NCBI GenBank assembly: GCA_026225945.1 | Contig: JAMJFZ010003656.1 | Coordinates: 372,001 to 436,000, forward strand | From: Cricetomys ansorgei | Taxonomy: Eukaryota > Chordata > Mammalia > Rodentia > Nesomyidae | Reading direction: 5' to 3' | DNA: 64,000 nucleotides | Program-made: the position numbers and the translations under genes | In this document: positions 11,262 to 22,072 of the stretch, one piece after another | Layout: the number at the start of each line of letters is the position of its first letter | Position numbering within the stretch: the stretch's first letter is position 1 | The notes under the pieces: generated by a model | Told to the model about the DNA's origin: nothing | Databases searched by the model: none | Seen by the model: the letters and a program-made list of their open reading frames with translations, nothing else

Positions 11262-11353
11262 TGTGGCTGTGGATGTAGCTCACTGGTAGAGAGTTTACTT
11301 GGTATGTGCAAGAATCTAGGGTTCAATTCCCAGCACAGCCCAAACAAAAAACA
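11262..11353 (+). repeat. ID element
   Basis: TGTGGCTGTGGATGTAGCTC, a tRNA-like A box, then GGGTTCAATTCCCAGCACAG (B box) and an A-rich tail. It is well preserved. Confidence 0.85.
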
Positions 11354-11476
11354 AACTCTCTTTGCCACAGATATATCAGGAAAGGAAACATGGGGTTTTG
11401 TGATATTTATGCTTTAACCACTAATTAGATATGTAACATTGAGTGAGTTACTACATAGTTCTGACCTAAAAAATCT

Positions 11477-11560
11477 TTGTGTGTGTGTGTGTGTGTGTGT
11501 CTGTGTGTCTGTGTGTATGTGTGTATGTCTGTGTGTGTGTCTATGTCTGTGTGTATGGGC
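11477..11560. repeat. (GT)n microsatellite
   Basis: About 11 uninterrupted GT units followed by an interrupted GT/CTGT/ATGT tract. Confidence 0.95.
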
Positions 11561-11765
11561 ACTTTCAGTGGTAATGATTTAAAATCAAAATCAGTGTTTG
11601 CCTAGAATGACTGCAAAGAAAGGAGTGCTGCTTTTGATGTGTTCTATGCCAATTTTCTTGATTGCTGTCATTTTTCATGATTTTTTTCCATTGTCTAATC
11701 TATTGAGTATCTGATAACAAATGACAAGCCCCACACACTGCTAGAACTTCGGCATAGTCATTGTT

Positions 11766-12135
11766 TATTTATTTTTCATGTCTGTGTGTCTATCTGTTTG
11801 TCTGTATATCAGTCAATCATCTATCTATGTGTACAAGTGATTTGCCTGCATGGGTGCTATGTTGTGTGCCTGTAAAGGTCAGAAGGCATCAGAACCTGTA
11901 GAACTGGAACCAAATCCAGGTCCTCTCCAAAATCAACAAGTGCTCAGGTCCTGACATAGTTGTAATTTGAGATTTTTTTCAAGTTTTTTTCCATTTGTTT
12001 TCTTTGAGACAAGGTCTCTATGTATTTCAGACTGGTCTTAAAGTTAGTATGTAACCTAGGCTAACCTCAAACTCATCATCCTCCTGTCTTTGCCAGGATA
12101 CATGGATGTGCCAGCATGTCTTCTATTTCTCTAAT
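11766..12135 (-). repeat. B2/B3 fragment and diverged B1
   Basis: 11766-11960 retains GGTCAGAAGGCATCAGAACC from a B2/B3 complement. 11995-12135 is an old B1 complement (TTTGAGACAAGGTCTCTATG). Confidence 0.55.
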
Positions 12136-12244
12136 CTTAAAAAGGGAAGAAGTAGATTTGTTTTAGAAGCTGATTCTGAAGTTGGTAGCCTGTTTCTGGA
12201 AAGTTCTACAAGAGTCCATCATCTCCTTTAGAGCAGGCAGTGAG

Positions 12245-12376
12245 GGCTGGGGATGTGGCTCAGTGTTATAGTCCTTGCTTATTTAGCATGCACAAAATCC
12301 CTGGAATTCATCCCCAGCACCACAAAGAAGAAGAATGAGGAGAAGGAGAAAGAGAAGAAGAAAAGAAGAAGAAAGA
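12245..12376 (+). repeat. ID element with (GAA)n tail
   Basis: GGCTGGGGATGTGGCTCAGT and CATCCCCAGCACCACAAAG followed by an AGAAGA-rich tail to 12376. Confidence 0.8.
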
Positions 12377-12401
12377 ATGGAGGAAGTAGGATTTGGGGAA
12401 G

Positions 12402-12597
12402 GCTACTGATGTAGTTCATACAGTGCTTTTAGTGCAAACCTGTGTTAGATCACCATCACTGCATGAATCAGGAGCATAACTATAATCCCAACACTTTGAA
12501 GGTACAGGCAGGAGACGCAGAAGTTCAAGGTTATCCTTGGCTGCTTAGTTAAGGCTGGCCTGGGATATATGAGACCCTGTCTCAAAAAAGGAAAGGT
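12402..12597 (+). repeat. B4-type SINE
   Basis: ID-like head (CTACTGATGTAGTTCATACA) is followed by a B1-like body (TAATCCCAACACTTTGAAGG) and GAGACCCTGTCTCAAAAAAG. Confidence 0.65.
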
Positions 12598-12760
12598 GGT
12601 TGGGCCAAGAACAGTCCAATGTTCATTGGCATTTGGCTTATCTATCTCCCTTCTTCATAGTACCCCATTTTCTTATGAAAGAGATGTTTCATTGGCAGGT
12701 CTTGAATTACAACACAGGGTTGCCTTACCTCCCTTTGTATCTTCCCTTGTAGAGACTAGC

Positions 12761-12860
12761 CCCTTCCTCCTCCCTTCCTCCCTCCCTCCCTCTCTCTCTC
12801 TCTTCCTTCCTTCCTTCCTTTCTTTCTTTCTTTCTTTCTTTTCTTTTCTTTTCTTTTGTC
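12761..12860. repeat. Polypyrimidine (CCTT/CTTT)n tract
   Basis: Almost pure C/T over about 100 bases with CCCT, CT, CCTT, CTTT and TTTTC subunits in turn. Confidence 0.95.
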
Positions 12861-13209
12861 TTCTTTTTATTTTTTTGTCAATTCAAAACAGATTTATTAT
12901 TTTTAACACAGATTGTTAGTGTTTCTACCCATAACCACCCATAAAATCTTAAATGTGATATTATCTAGGATAAATAAATCATACTACAGTTTTATATAGG
13001 TTTTATACATAGGGATAAGTTTTATATTATTTAGTATGAAAATTTGTATTTAAGAATCCAAGACTATTTTTATTATAATTTCAAAAATAAAAAAGTATTT
13101 TCTTAAAATACTCTTTTCTTGTCTTCTACTTAAACCTGTATGCATACAATGACAAATTTAATTTTTTGAAGAATACAGAATTAATGCTTAACAGAAACCA
13201 TGATGGTTT

Positions 13210-13447
13210 TATTTTTTTAATTTTTAAAAAGTGTTATATTTAAATCAATTTTAAAATTTAAATATAATTTTTATCATATTCTTCCTCTCTCCCATGCCCA
13301 GCTCCTCTACTCCTCCCTACACATCCAACTTTAAGCTCTTTCTCAAAAAACAACTAAAAAACCCAATACAATAACAAAAGACCCATAACCTAGAAAACAA
13401 AAAGAAAACCCAAAAAGAAAAAAAAGCTCACCAACTGTAACCAAATA

Positions 13448-13500
<53 letters not shown>
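13210..13500 (-). mobile_element. L1-like fragment with (CA)n
   Basis: 13260-13445 (CTTCCTCTCTCCCATGCCCA, CATCCAACTTTAAGCTCTTT, then A-rich CCAAAAAGAA) resembles sequence often seen beside rodent L1. 13450-13498 is a pure CA run of about 24 units. Confidence 0.5.
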
Positions 13501-13789
13501 CCTGAACATGAGGTCTGCTCTGGAATGGTTGATATACTCAGTATCATCCTATTAGAGAAAACTGCTTTTCCCTCTTCCAGTAAGTATAAATGACAGTTCA
13601 GTTATTAACCTTTACCACAGTGGCTTGGTTTACATTCTTTCATTAATTTTTAAAATATGTAACCAAATAAAATGTAGTTAAGATTCAAAACTATCACATC
13701 AAAGTCAGGCAAAATAGACTAACAGAAGGAAAAGGGCCCAAGAGAGGATACAAGAGTCAGAGACTGTTCATTTAACTTCCACATTTCTA

Positions 13790-14660
13790 TTTAAGTTGTC
13801 TATACGCCCTTTCTATGGGGGAGAGCGGGGTATTGAAGTCTCCCACTATCAGTGTGTGGAGCGGGTAAATATGTGATTTAAGCTTTAGAGTGTTTCTTTC
13901 ACGAACTTGGTTGTACTTATACTTGGGCCATAGACGTTAAGAAATAAAATATCCTCATGATGGATTTTTCCTTTGAGTATGTAGTGTTTTTCTTGAGTAT
14001 ATACTGTCCTTCTCTATCTATTCTGATTAGTTTTGATGTGATGTCTCTTTGGTCAGATATTAAAATAGCTGCGCCAGCATGCTTCTTAGGTCCATTTTTT
14101 TTGGAATATTTATTCCAGTCCTGTATCTCGAGGTGATGTCTATGCTTGATTTTAAGGTGTTCTTGTATGCAGCAAAAGGATGTATCCTGTTTTCACAGCC
14201 ATACTGCTAGTCTGTGTCTTTTTTTATTGGGGAATTGAATTTGTTAATGTTCAGAGTTATTAACAGCTAATGAGTGTTGATTCCTATTATGTTGTTGTTG
14301 TTGTATGTGTTCCCCCACTTTTGACTTTTTAGAGTTTTTTAGATTTAATATTTTCTTAGACAGAAGTATCCATTTCTTCTTTTGTGTCTTTAATGCCTGA
14401 GATTCTCTCTTCCATCTCCTGTATTCTGTTGGTGAGGCTTGCTCTCAGGATCCTGTGTGAGTTCCTAATTTTTCATTTCTCTATTTCCCTCAGTTTGGGT
14501 TTCCTTGATTGATTGCATTTCCCACTTTCAAGTCTTGAATGATCTTATTCATTTCCTTCCACTGTTTTGTGTTTTCACAGATTTTTAAATGGGATTATTC
14601 ATTTCCTCTTTAAAGACTTCTATTATATTCATATAGACTGTTTGAAGGTCTTTCTTTTTT
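13790..14660 (-). mobile_element. L1 fragment, internal part
   Basis: Plus strand carries AAGTCTCCCACTATCAGTGT, TTTGGTCAGATATTAAAATA and CAGCCATACTGCTAGTCTGTG, the complement of rodent L1 ORF2 between the endonuclease and reverse transcriptase parts. It is followed by TAATGCCTGAGATTCTCTCT and TATTCTGTTGGTGAGGCTTG, which look like the ORF1 coiled-coil region. The intervening L1 sequence is missing, so the copy has an internal deletion. It has no intact frame. Confidence 0.7.
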
Positions 14661-14843
14661 CTTTCCTTTTCTTTTCTTTTCTTTTTTTGGTTTTTTGAGA
14701 CAGGGTTTCTCTGTTGTAACTCCAGCTGTCTGGAACTCACTCTGTAGACCAGGCTGGCCTTAAACTCACAGAGATCCGCCTGCCTCTGTCTCCCAAGTGC
14801 TGGGATTAAAGGTGTGTGCCACCACAGCCCAGCTAAGGTCTTT
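14645..14843 (-). repeat. B1 SINE inserted in L1, with target-site duplication
   Basis: TTTTTTGAGACAGGGTTTCT through AAGTGCTGGGATTAAAGGTG is a well-preserved B1 complement. AAGGTCTTT occurs on both sides (14645-14653 and 14835-14843), consistent with a target-site duplication. Confidence 0.9.
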
Positions 14844-15110
14844 TTCTTGTGCTTTAGCTATGTTGGAATATTGAGAGCTTGATTTTGTTTTTATACTGGT
14901 ATCTAGGCATTTGAGATTAGGGAGACAGGTTAAATGTGTTTCTGGGTATTCTGATTTTAGATTTAGGAATAGAGATGGGTTGGGGGGGGCAAAGGTCAGA
15001 CTTTGCAAGAGGGAGGAAAGCTGGGTGTTTCACCAGGATCTTCTTAGTTAGTCCCCTGCTATCCTGGCAGGAATACTGATTGATTTCTTACCTTCTCTTT
15101 GGTAGTTGCT
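14844..15110 (-). mobile_element. L1 fragment, 5' continuation
   Basis: CTTGTGCTTTAGCTATGTTGGAATATTG and following sequence continue the interrupted minus-strand L1 beyond the B1, probably ORF1 5' end or 5' UTR. The far edge is uncertain. Confidence 0.5.
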
Positions 15111-15119
15111 TTTTGTTTT

Positions 15120-15316
15120 AAAATTAAAACTCTTCACTGGGCGGTGATGGTGCATGCCTTCAATCCTAGCACTCAGGAGGCAGAGGCAGGTGGATCTCTG
15201 TGAGTTTGAGGCCAGCCTAGTCTATAAAGCAAATTCCAGAACAGCCAGTGCTACACAGAAAAAAACATTGTTTCAAAAAAGCATAAATAAATAAATAAAT
15301 AAAATTAAGACTCTCC
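15120..15316 (+). repeat. B1 SINE with target-site duplication
   Basis: B1 body from CTGGGCGGTGATGGTGCATG to an (AAAT)n tail. The left flank AAAATTAAAACTCTTC (15120-15135) and right flank AAAATTAAGACTCTCC (15301-15316) match at 14 of 16 positions. Confidence 0.9.
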
Positions 15317-15503
15317 ACTTTGAGATGGTAGATAGATACATGTAATTGTGATGATAGAGAGAGATGCCATGAACATGTCACCCAGGTTCCCTGCTTGTAG
15401 CACCATAGCAACAGCATCACATCAGGTTATTGATGTGGATAGAGGTTACATGAAGGACGGTTCTATACCTACAAGGACTCTACCTCTCATTTGCTCTCTT
15501 TCT

Positions 15504-15527
15504 GCCACCACCACCACCACCACCACC
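15504..15527. repeat. (ACC)n microsatellite
   Basis: About eight CAC units. Confidence 0.9.
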
Positions 15528-15639
15528 CCTCAAGCCCTACCCTCATTTCTGTAACTGTATTGTTTCAAAAATATTATGTGAGTGGGATAATGCAGGATGA
15601 AAAGCTTGGAAATAGGCTTTTACCATGATAGATGATGTA

Positions 15640-15875
15640 TCTGGATTTTGCATTATTCAGTGTAGGCAGTGCCATCCCTGGGCAGGCAGTCCTGGGTTGT
15701 ATAAGAAAATAAGCTAAAAGAAGCCATGAAGAATAAGTCAGTAAGTAGTGTTCTTCCCTGGATCCAGCCTTGAACCCTCATCCTGAATGTGATGGGGGTA
15801 TATAAGCCAATAAATCCCCCCCAAGCTGCTTTTGATCATGGTGTTTTATCACAGCAATTGAAAGCAAACTAGCAC
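15640..15875 (+). mobile_element. LTR-like dispersed repeat, 5'-truncated
   Basis: CCTGGGCAGGCAGTCCTGGG, AAGCCAATAAATCCCCCCCA and GATCATGGTGTTTTATCACA match the 3' half of the element at 6152. Confidence 0.7.
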
Positions 15876-16069
15876 ACTGGTTGAGGCACCTTAGGTCATT
15901 CTTTTGTGTCTTCAACTCCTAGGACTTTGCTCTTTGCATGGAGAGAAAAGGAAGGAATAGACGGCAGCAGGTTATAAAGCGTAATGTCCATATCTCTTAA
16001 TGTCCATAATGTCCGTGTCTTAGAACATGGCTAGTTTGCTGTTAATGGTTCCTTTAATGAGTTATGGTC

Positions 16070-16168
16070 TGGGGGCTGAGGTGTAGTTCAGTGGGAGCAT
16101 GCATGCTAAACATGTGTGAGGGCCTGGGTTCTAATGCCTGCACCACCACCTTCCCAAGAAAAAAAAGT
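16070..16168 (+). repeat. ID element
   Basis: GGGGGCTGAGGTGTAGTTCA and GGCCTGGGTTCTAATGCCTG with a short poly(A) tail at 16159-16166. Confidence 0.7.
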
Positions 16169-17121
16169 GTTATTGTCCAGAAGAAAGGACTTGCTCATTA
16201 AAAGCAGCCTTTTGTGAAGCTGATCAAGATATATTGGAATGCAAAGCATGACTGGTATCTGACTGAGTAATTCAAAAACTTTGGAGCAGGTTAGTGGCCA
16301 TGAAAAGGTTTATGACGGTTGTCAGAAAAACAAAAACAAAAACAAAAGCCTGCAGGTTACCTCCCAGCAGCACATCAGCTAAAGTTATAAATGAAACATT
16401 TAATGAACTAGTTTTCATCCTATGCTCTACTTCTAAGAACTGTCTTCTATGACTGGGAATATTGTACAATGAATGGCCTTGTCAGTTCTATTGGGGCTGG
16501 CCTAGGATGTGCTTACTCCTGGAATTGAACCTAGTTCCTGGAATTGATTCTCAGTACTACAGTAAAATGAATGAATCAATGGATGGAGAAGCTTATCCAT
16601 TCTTTTTTTTTTTCTTTTCTTTTCCTTTTTTTCTTTGTATTTTGACAAGACAGTGGGTACTTATGTACTGCTTTCTGAGTCGCAAATGATCTGTGGGAAC
16701 TTTTGAACTGGATTATCTAGCTCCTTGCTGATTTTGTGTAGCATGTGAGGCTTCATTCATTTGTATTGCCATCACTTTGAAGCCTTACCTCGAGCTGTAG
16801 ATACCATTTTTTTCTCTTGTTATACAGTGTCCCTCCCATCACCTGCCACATTTTGTTACTATGAAGACAATCTTCACAAATTCCAGTTCTAAAGATGTTT
16901 GGATTTGACCCACAGTAAAGGTTATAGTTCCAAAATTATAGTCCCAAAACCCTAAAGCCAAGGGGGTCTTGAAAATAGTCTAGACTAAATTTATCACTTT
17001 CTGGATAGGGAAACTGAGGCCCAGGTAGGGCCATGAGTTTTATAACTTTTATAAAAGTAGAAATTTACCTGGTTTTCAATCTGTTTCATGATACCTGTGC
17101 AAGGGCTTTGTTTGTTTTTGT

Positions 17122-17218
17122 TTTGCGGAAACAAGGTTTCAGGTTTGCAGTTTGTGTCCTCCAGTTTGTGATCTTCCTGACTCAGCCTCTGGGATGCTGG
17201 GATTACAGGGGTATGCAA
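17122..17218 (-). repeat. B1-type SINE fragment
   Basis: Complement: CAGCCTCTGGGATGCTGGGATTACAGGGG preceded by diverged body. Confidence 0.6.
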
Positions 17219-17309
17219 GTTTTTGACAGCAGATAAGACAGACCTAACATTTGCATCACCCTGTATGCCTGGCATGCAAGTTAAAACCATCTACAAAGTT
17301 TAGCATCTA

Positions 17310-17452
17310 AGCTGGGCAGGTGGTACACGCCTGTAACCCCAGTACTTGGGAGACTGAGGCAAGAGGATCACAAGTTTAAGGCCGTCCTGAGCTACAGAAT
17401 GAGTCCAAGGCAAACTTGGGTTATATCTATCTCAAAAAGAAAAAAAAAATGT
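17310..17452 (+). repeat. B1-type SINE
   Basis: AAGCTGGGCAGGTGGTACAC, CCCAGTACTTGGGAGACTGA and a poly(A) tail at 17441-17449. Confidence 0.8.
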
Positions 17453-17794
17453 GTACTTAGTGAGATTCCAGATTTTTTTAAAAGAAGAAGACTTGTTTTT
17501 ATATGTTTCTTTGGGTACAACAAACTCAGCTGGTAAGGGGGTGCCAGTCACTCCTGCTGGAGGCAGAAGCATCCTATGTGGGAGGGTTACACACACCAAA
17601 TCTACCTGCCAGGACTTGGAAGGCAGTGGGAAGTATGACCGGTTACCACAATACAGTTAGCAGTAAACAAAAATCTTTTTTTAAAAAATGAATATTTATT
17701 TATTCTTATAGCACTAGTGATAGAACCTTGGGCTTCTCACATGTAAGGCAAATACTCCACACTGACTCCCTATCCCTGCCCAATAGAGGTTTGT

Positions 17795-18095
17795 TGTCTC
17801 ACAATAAATACACAGAGTTTTGGGAGCTTGAAGCGCAAATCAGAATGCCAGCAGGGCCACACCCTTTCTGGATGCTCTATTGGTGGTCCTTTTTGCCTCT
17901 TTCAGCTTCTTGTAGCCATAGGCGTCCCTTACTTTGTGGCTCTTTTATTCTAGTCTCCACTCCCATCATGCATTTGCCATACATTTATGTCAGAGTTTCC
18001 CTCTTATAGCTATTTAAGATGACCCCGTCTTAACTAATTACATCTGTAATGACCCGTGTACAAATAAGCCCACCTTCACATGTTCTGAGGTAGAG
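17795..18095. mobile_element. Ancient MaLR-type LTR fragment
   Basis: Order of TTGTCTCACAATAAATACAC, GCCAGCAGGGCCACACCCTT, AACTAATTACATCTGTAATGACCC and CAAATAAGCCCACCTTCACA matches a mammalian MaLR (MLT1/MST-like) LTR read on one strand. The subfamily is not determined. A relative lies at 58937-59270. Confidence 0.5.
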
Positions 18096-18097
18096 GC

Positions 18098-18155
18098 ATA
18101 ATTAAGCTTATAATTAAGCTTATAGCAGACATAATTAAGCTTATAGCAGAAATAA
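18098..18155. repeat. Short tandem repeat around AAGCTT
   Basis: ATAATTAAGCTTATA occurs three times (from 18098, about 18110 with overlap, and 18130), partly in the form ATAATTAAGCTTATAGCAGA. Confidence 0.85.
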
Positions 18156-19119
18156 TAAACTTTCTTTTTTCCCTGAGATAAAATCTTCATCCAGAAAAAT
18201 GTTTACAACGTGAACATAGATCTTGATAAGTTTGTACAGAGTGAACAATCTTCACCCATATGAAAGAATAGAGGAGATGATCTGTTAACATCTTACCCCT
18301 GGTCCTACCTATATCTTTTAAGGAATTCCTCTATTGGAATATTTTGTCTCAGTGTTCTTCTAGTATGGTTGGTGCTTTTTAGATTTTAATCTGACACTTT
18401 GCTGACATGTAAGCACAGGTGTATGTTATTTCCTCTTTTATCTTTTTGCCTTGCTTATCATAAATTAAACTTTGTCTTAATTCAGGCTTTAACGGAGGAG
18501 GAGGTAGGGTGCAAGTTAGGCCAGGTAACTAATACTTATGATGAAGGTTTCATAGTGGGAACCAGATTCAGCTCCGCATTTTCACTTTGTAAGCTTTGTA
18601 AGCTTTAACTTTGTAACCTAGAGACTATTGTAAAGCATATTGTTACAAAACAAATTGCATTTTGAGTATGAATAATTAGATTGAATCTAGAGACTCTGTC
18701 TTATGTTTCTTTATCAAATAAGTTTTTGATAAGACCATTTATGTCCTAAATTTGAAAAGGTCACTCACTCCTGTCTATCCTTGTCACCTTGGATTTTGAT
18801 AGACCTTTGCTTATACTTCTGTTGTGGATGCTTTCTCTGTAAAACAGATAGGTTGTGTAGATAGCAGGAGAGGACTGCAGTCTCATCCCCATATCACACA
18901 GCCTGAGACTTGAGTTTAGATGGGAAAGACTTTGACCTACTGGTAGGGGTTTGTTGCTCTGTATTTTCTTCCATTTGAAAGCCATATATTCTTATGGAAG
19001 TCCCATATACATAGTAACTGTCACAATAAGTCACTTATCTTTTTGATCGTTGTTTTACTTTCCTATAGAATTGAGAGAAAAATTCTTGCTCAATTGTCAT
19101 ATTTCAGATTTTGGGGGTA

Positions 19120-19234
19120 CTGTTTTGTTTTTGAGACAGTGTCTTACTATGTAGCCCATGCTGTCCTTGAACTTACAGTCTTTTTGCCTCAGCTTTTAGA
19201 GTAGCTCAGCTGGTGTGAGCCACCACACTGGGCT
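19120..19234 (-). repeat. B1-type SINE
   Basis: Complement: TTTTTGAGACAGTGTCTTAC, ATGTAGCCCATGCTGTCCTT and GTGAGCCACCACACTGGGC. Confidence 0.7.
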
Positions 19235-19504
19235 GAAAAAAATGGTAGTCTATCATGAAAACAATCTGATGTATTCCTTTTTGAACATTGATAAATACCC
19301 CAGATATTTCCATATTAACCCTAACATATGAATGTATAGTTTTACATGAAAATGTGTCCCTAGAAGGACTGAAAATGGATGTAAGATAACACAAGACTGT
19401 TGCCAGGTTAGAAAAAAATGAAAAAGAACCAGAAATGGCTTTTTCAGCTTTGCTATGTCAAGAATTTTAAGTCCAGAAGAAATGATGGCTCCATTCTTTA
19501 TTCA

Positions 19505-19736
19505 AAAAATGTGTGGTGTGTGTGTCCATGTGTGTCCATGTGTCAGTGTGTGAGCGTGCACACATGCTATGTATATGGTGGGGGGGTGCCCACAGAGGCC
19601 AGAAGAAGGTATAGGGTCCTCTGGAGATGGAGTTACAGGTAGTTGTGAGCCACTTGAAGTAGGTGCATGGAATCAAACTCAGGACCCGTGCAAGAGCAAT
19701 AAACACTTTTAACTGCTGAGCCATCTCTCTAACCCC
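19505..19736 (-). repeat. B2-type SINE with GT/CA tail region
   Basis: Plus strand reads GGTCCTCTGGAGATGGAGTTACAGG and ends AACTGCTGAGCCATCTCTCT, a clear B2 complement. The GTGTG-rich sequence from 19505 is the tail side. Confidence 0.85.
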
Positions 19737-20040
19737 AGTTTTCCTTTTATATCTACTCAAACTGTGGATGAACTTAGAAGAAATAAACATATCATTAAGG
19801 AATTAAGATTTTTCCGTAGGAGAGCTGGCTGCTGAACAAGTCAACACAGGGTGTCTGGTTTTTGTTTAGTCTTGTCTTGGTTAGTGTGGCATAAATTTTA
19901 AGTACCTTGCTGTGCTTTAAGTGACAGAGAAGAATTACAACTTAGATAATAGTTGGGCTGTTTTGATTTGATTGCAGTATCATTTTGGCCTGGATACAGA
20001 ATGCTAGTGAGACGATGAGATGAGAACTGTGTTAGCTTTC

Positions 20041-20043
<3 letters not shown>

Positions 20044-20084
<41 letters not shown>
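20044..20084. repeat. Poly(A) homopolymer of 41 bases
   Basis: Uninterrupted A run with no SINE or retrocopy body recognised directly upstream or downstream. Confidence 0.95.
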
Positions 20085-20086
<2 letters not shown>

Positions 20087-20185
20087 ACTACGTTCATGTA
20101 TTTCCATCTCTCTTAAAGCAACTGAATTTCATACATGTTAGCTTTTACTACCTACCTACATGATACATTTTTTTAAAGCTCATTA

Positions 20186-20519
20186 CGATTGACCCTCTGT
20201 ATCCATTGATTCTATAGTCATTGGTTTGACTAACCATGAATCACAAATATTTTGGGGAAAAATTGTGTTGAACATGTATAGACTTTTTCCTCTCATTATT
20301 AGTCCTTAAACAACATATGTAACAGTATACATGGGACTTATATTGTATTAGATATTATTGGTCATCTAGAGATGGGTTAAAGCATGTAGAGAATATGAAT
20401 TGATTGTATGTATGCATTGTGCCCTAGTATATAAGGGTTGTGATGATCCTTAGACCTTAGTATCAACAGGGGATCCTAGAAACATTGCCCATTCCATTGG
20501 ATTCCAGAGACAACTGTAC
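20186..20519 (-). mobile_element. MER2-like (Tigger) DNA transposon fossil, near full length
   Basis: GATTGACCCTCTGTATCCAT at one end and TTCCAGAGACAACTGTA at the other form inverted ends. Internal AACATGTATAGACTTTTTCC, TTGTATTAGATATTATTGGTC and ATCTAGAGATG appear in the order of the MER2 consensus as I remember it. Non-autonomous, about 335 bases. Confidence 0.75.
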
Positions 20520-20857
20520 ATTTCTTTGTTAGCAGGAAATGCAGACATTGGATAAAAATAGAAATGTAATAACTTCATTGTAGTGATAAATGTAGGGTAA
20601 ATTTAGTCTACTTTTTTTTCTTATTTATTTGTTGGTGGTTCTGAGGAGACTCTACAGCCTCATCCACCTTCAGTACACAATAAACCCAACATGTCTTAGT
20701 CTTAAAGAAAAAAAAAAAGCAAGTTTTTTCTTTGCTTTTTTTAATCAACCACAATGAGAAATTTTATGCTTTCATAGTTTTTCCTAATTACAAAAGTATG
20801 CAAAGTTTTGCCATCTAGAACCATTCTCACTGATGTTGGGTTTTGAAAGAAAATTAA

Positions 20858-21148
20858 GCCAGGCTTGGTGAATACATGCCTTTAATATCACCAATTGGGA
20901 GGTGGAGGCAGCAGAATCAGAAGTTCAAGGTCAACCTCAGCTACACGATGAGTTCCTGGTCAGCCTGGACTGCATGAGACCCTGTCTCCAATAAATAAAA
21001 AGTAAAATAAAATACCCAAAATTGAATATGTAAGCTAGGCATAGTGCACACCTGTAGTATCAGCAGTAGTATCAGAGGTTAAGGCAGGAGGATCAGGAGT
21101 TTGGGGCCAGACTGTACCCCAATAAACAAAAAAAATCAATAAATAAAT
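20858..21148 (+). repeat. Two consecutive B1/B4-type SINEs
   Basis: 20858-21016: AAGCCAGGCTTGGTGAATAC to GAGACCCTGTCTCCAATAAA. 21030-21148: TAAGCTAGGCATAGTGCACA to an A-rich tail. Both in plus orientation. Confidence 0.7.
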
Positions 21149-21712
21149 GGAGTTAGGAACCATCAGTCTTTTCTGGGAAAAGCTTTCTAACTACCTCATT
21201 TCAGGCTCTTCAGGCAGACACTGGGAATCCTGGACCAGGGAGTTTTCTGGAATTTCAGAGTTTGCCCTACTGCTTTGTCTAGACTTGTGGCCATGCCACA
21301 CCTAGGCCTATAGCCCTTCAAGTCTTTCTTCCTGTTGTCAAGTAGCTGCTGCATCCACAGTCATTTTGTCTTAGTACAAGACCAGAGCCAAGAGATGACC
21401 CCAGACATCTCTGCCCTTTGATTGCAGAGACTAATGCTCTGCTCTGAAGCTTCCACCTCATTTCTCCTTTTCTGTCTTGTAGACACTCTCTCCCTGCAAG
21501 GGATTCAGACACTGGAAAGCAGAAGGCTGGGAGCTACCACAGAGAATTTAATACTAGTGATGAGGGAGGGAGAGGGAAGACTTCCAAAAAAATGCAATCA
21601 AGGATCACAGGGAAGAAACTTGGACTTGAATCAAATTCCAGGGAAAGGTCAACTGTGGAGAGTCACGAACCTTTGAATGGTAAATACAGGACAAAGGGAA
21701 AGCAAGGTGCAC

Positions 21713-21850
21713 TTTTTTTTTTTTTTTACAACAAACCATTTTATTAAGGGACTTGAACACCTTGTGGTGCTGGGTTCATGCATGGATATCAACAAAAAAC
21801 CCATAGGTATTTATGTCTGGAAATAAGTTTTGAATTAGCCAAATCAGCCA
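21713..21850 (-). pseudogene. Possible processed retrocopy 3' end (gene unknown)
   Basis: A 15-base poly(T) at 21713-21727 is followed after 12 bases by TTTATT (21740-21745). Read on the minus strand this is AATAAA, 12 bases, then poly(A), the layout of a polyadenylated transcript end. No SINE or L1 motif is apparent. I cannot name the parent gene, and the upper boundary is arbitrary. It could also be an unrecognised repeat. Confidence 0.4.
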
Positions 21851-21904
21851 TGGACATGGTTTTATGATTCTTTAATTTTCTTGTTTCTTTTTAAATTTTA
21901 TATT

Positions 21905-22072
21905 ACTAGGATTGAAAGTAAGGTAAGACTTCTAGCAATGAGCTATAACCCCAGCCACTACCCCATTTTAAGGTAGTGCCTTTGTACCCCATGATGGCCT
22001 CAAACTCATGATCTTTCTGCCTTAGCTTACCAAGTGCAGAATGACAGTTGTATACCACCATACCCAGTGACA
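21905..22072 (-). repeat. ID-like and B1-like fragments
   Basis: AGCAATGAGCTATAACCCCAGCC (ID complement) is followed by CATGATGGCCTCAAACTCAT and GTATACCACCATACCCAGT (B1 complement). Confidence 0.5.

Noticed and set aside
11262..11353. A tRNA gene
   Set aside because: A- and B-box-like words are present, but sequence and A-rich tail are those of an ID SINE; no cloverleaf with a proper anticodon stem.
12761..13500. A CRISPR array or phage-like repeat structure
   Set aside because: The repeats are simple pyrimidine and CA tracts in a mammalian intron; no direct-repeat/spacer pattern exists.
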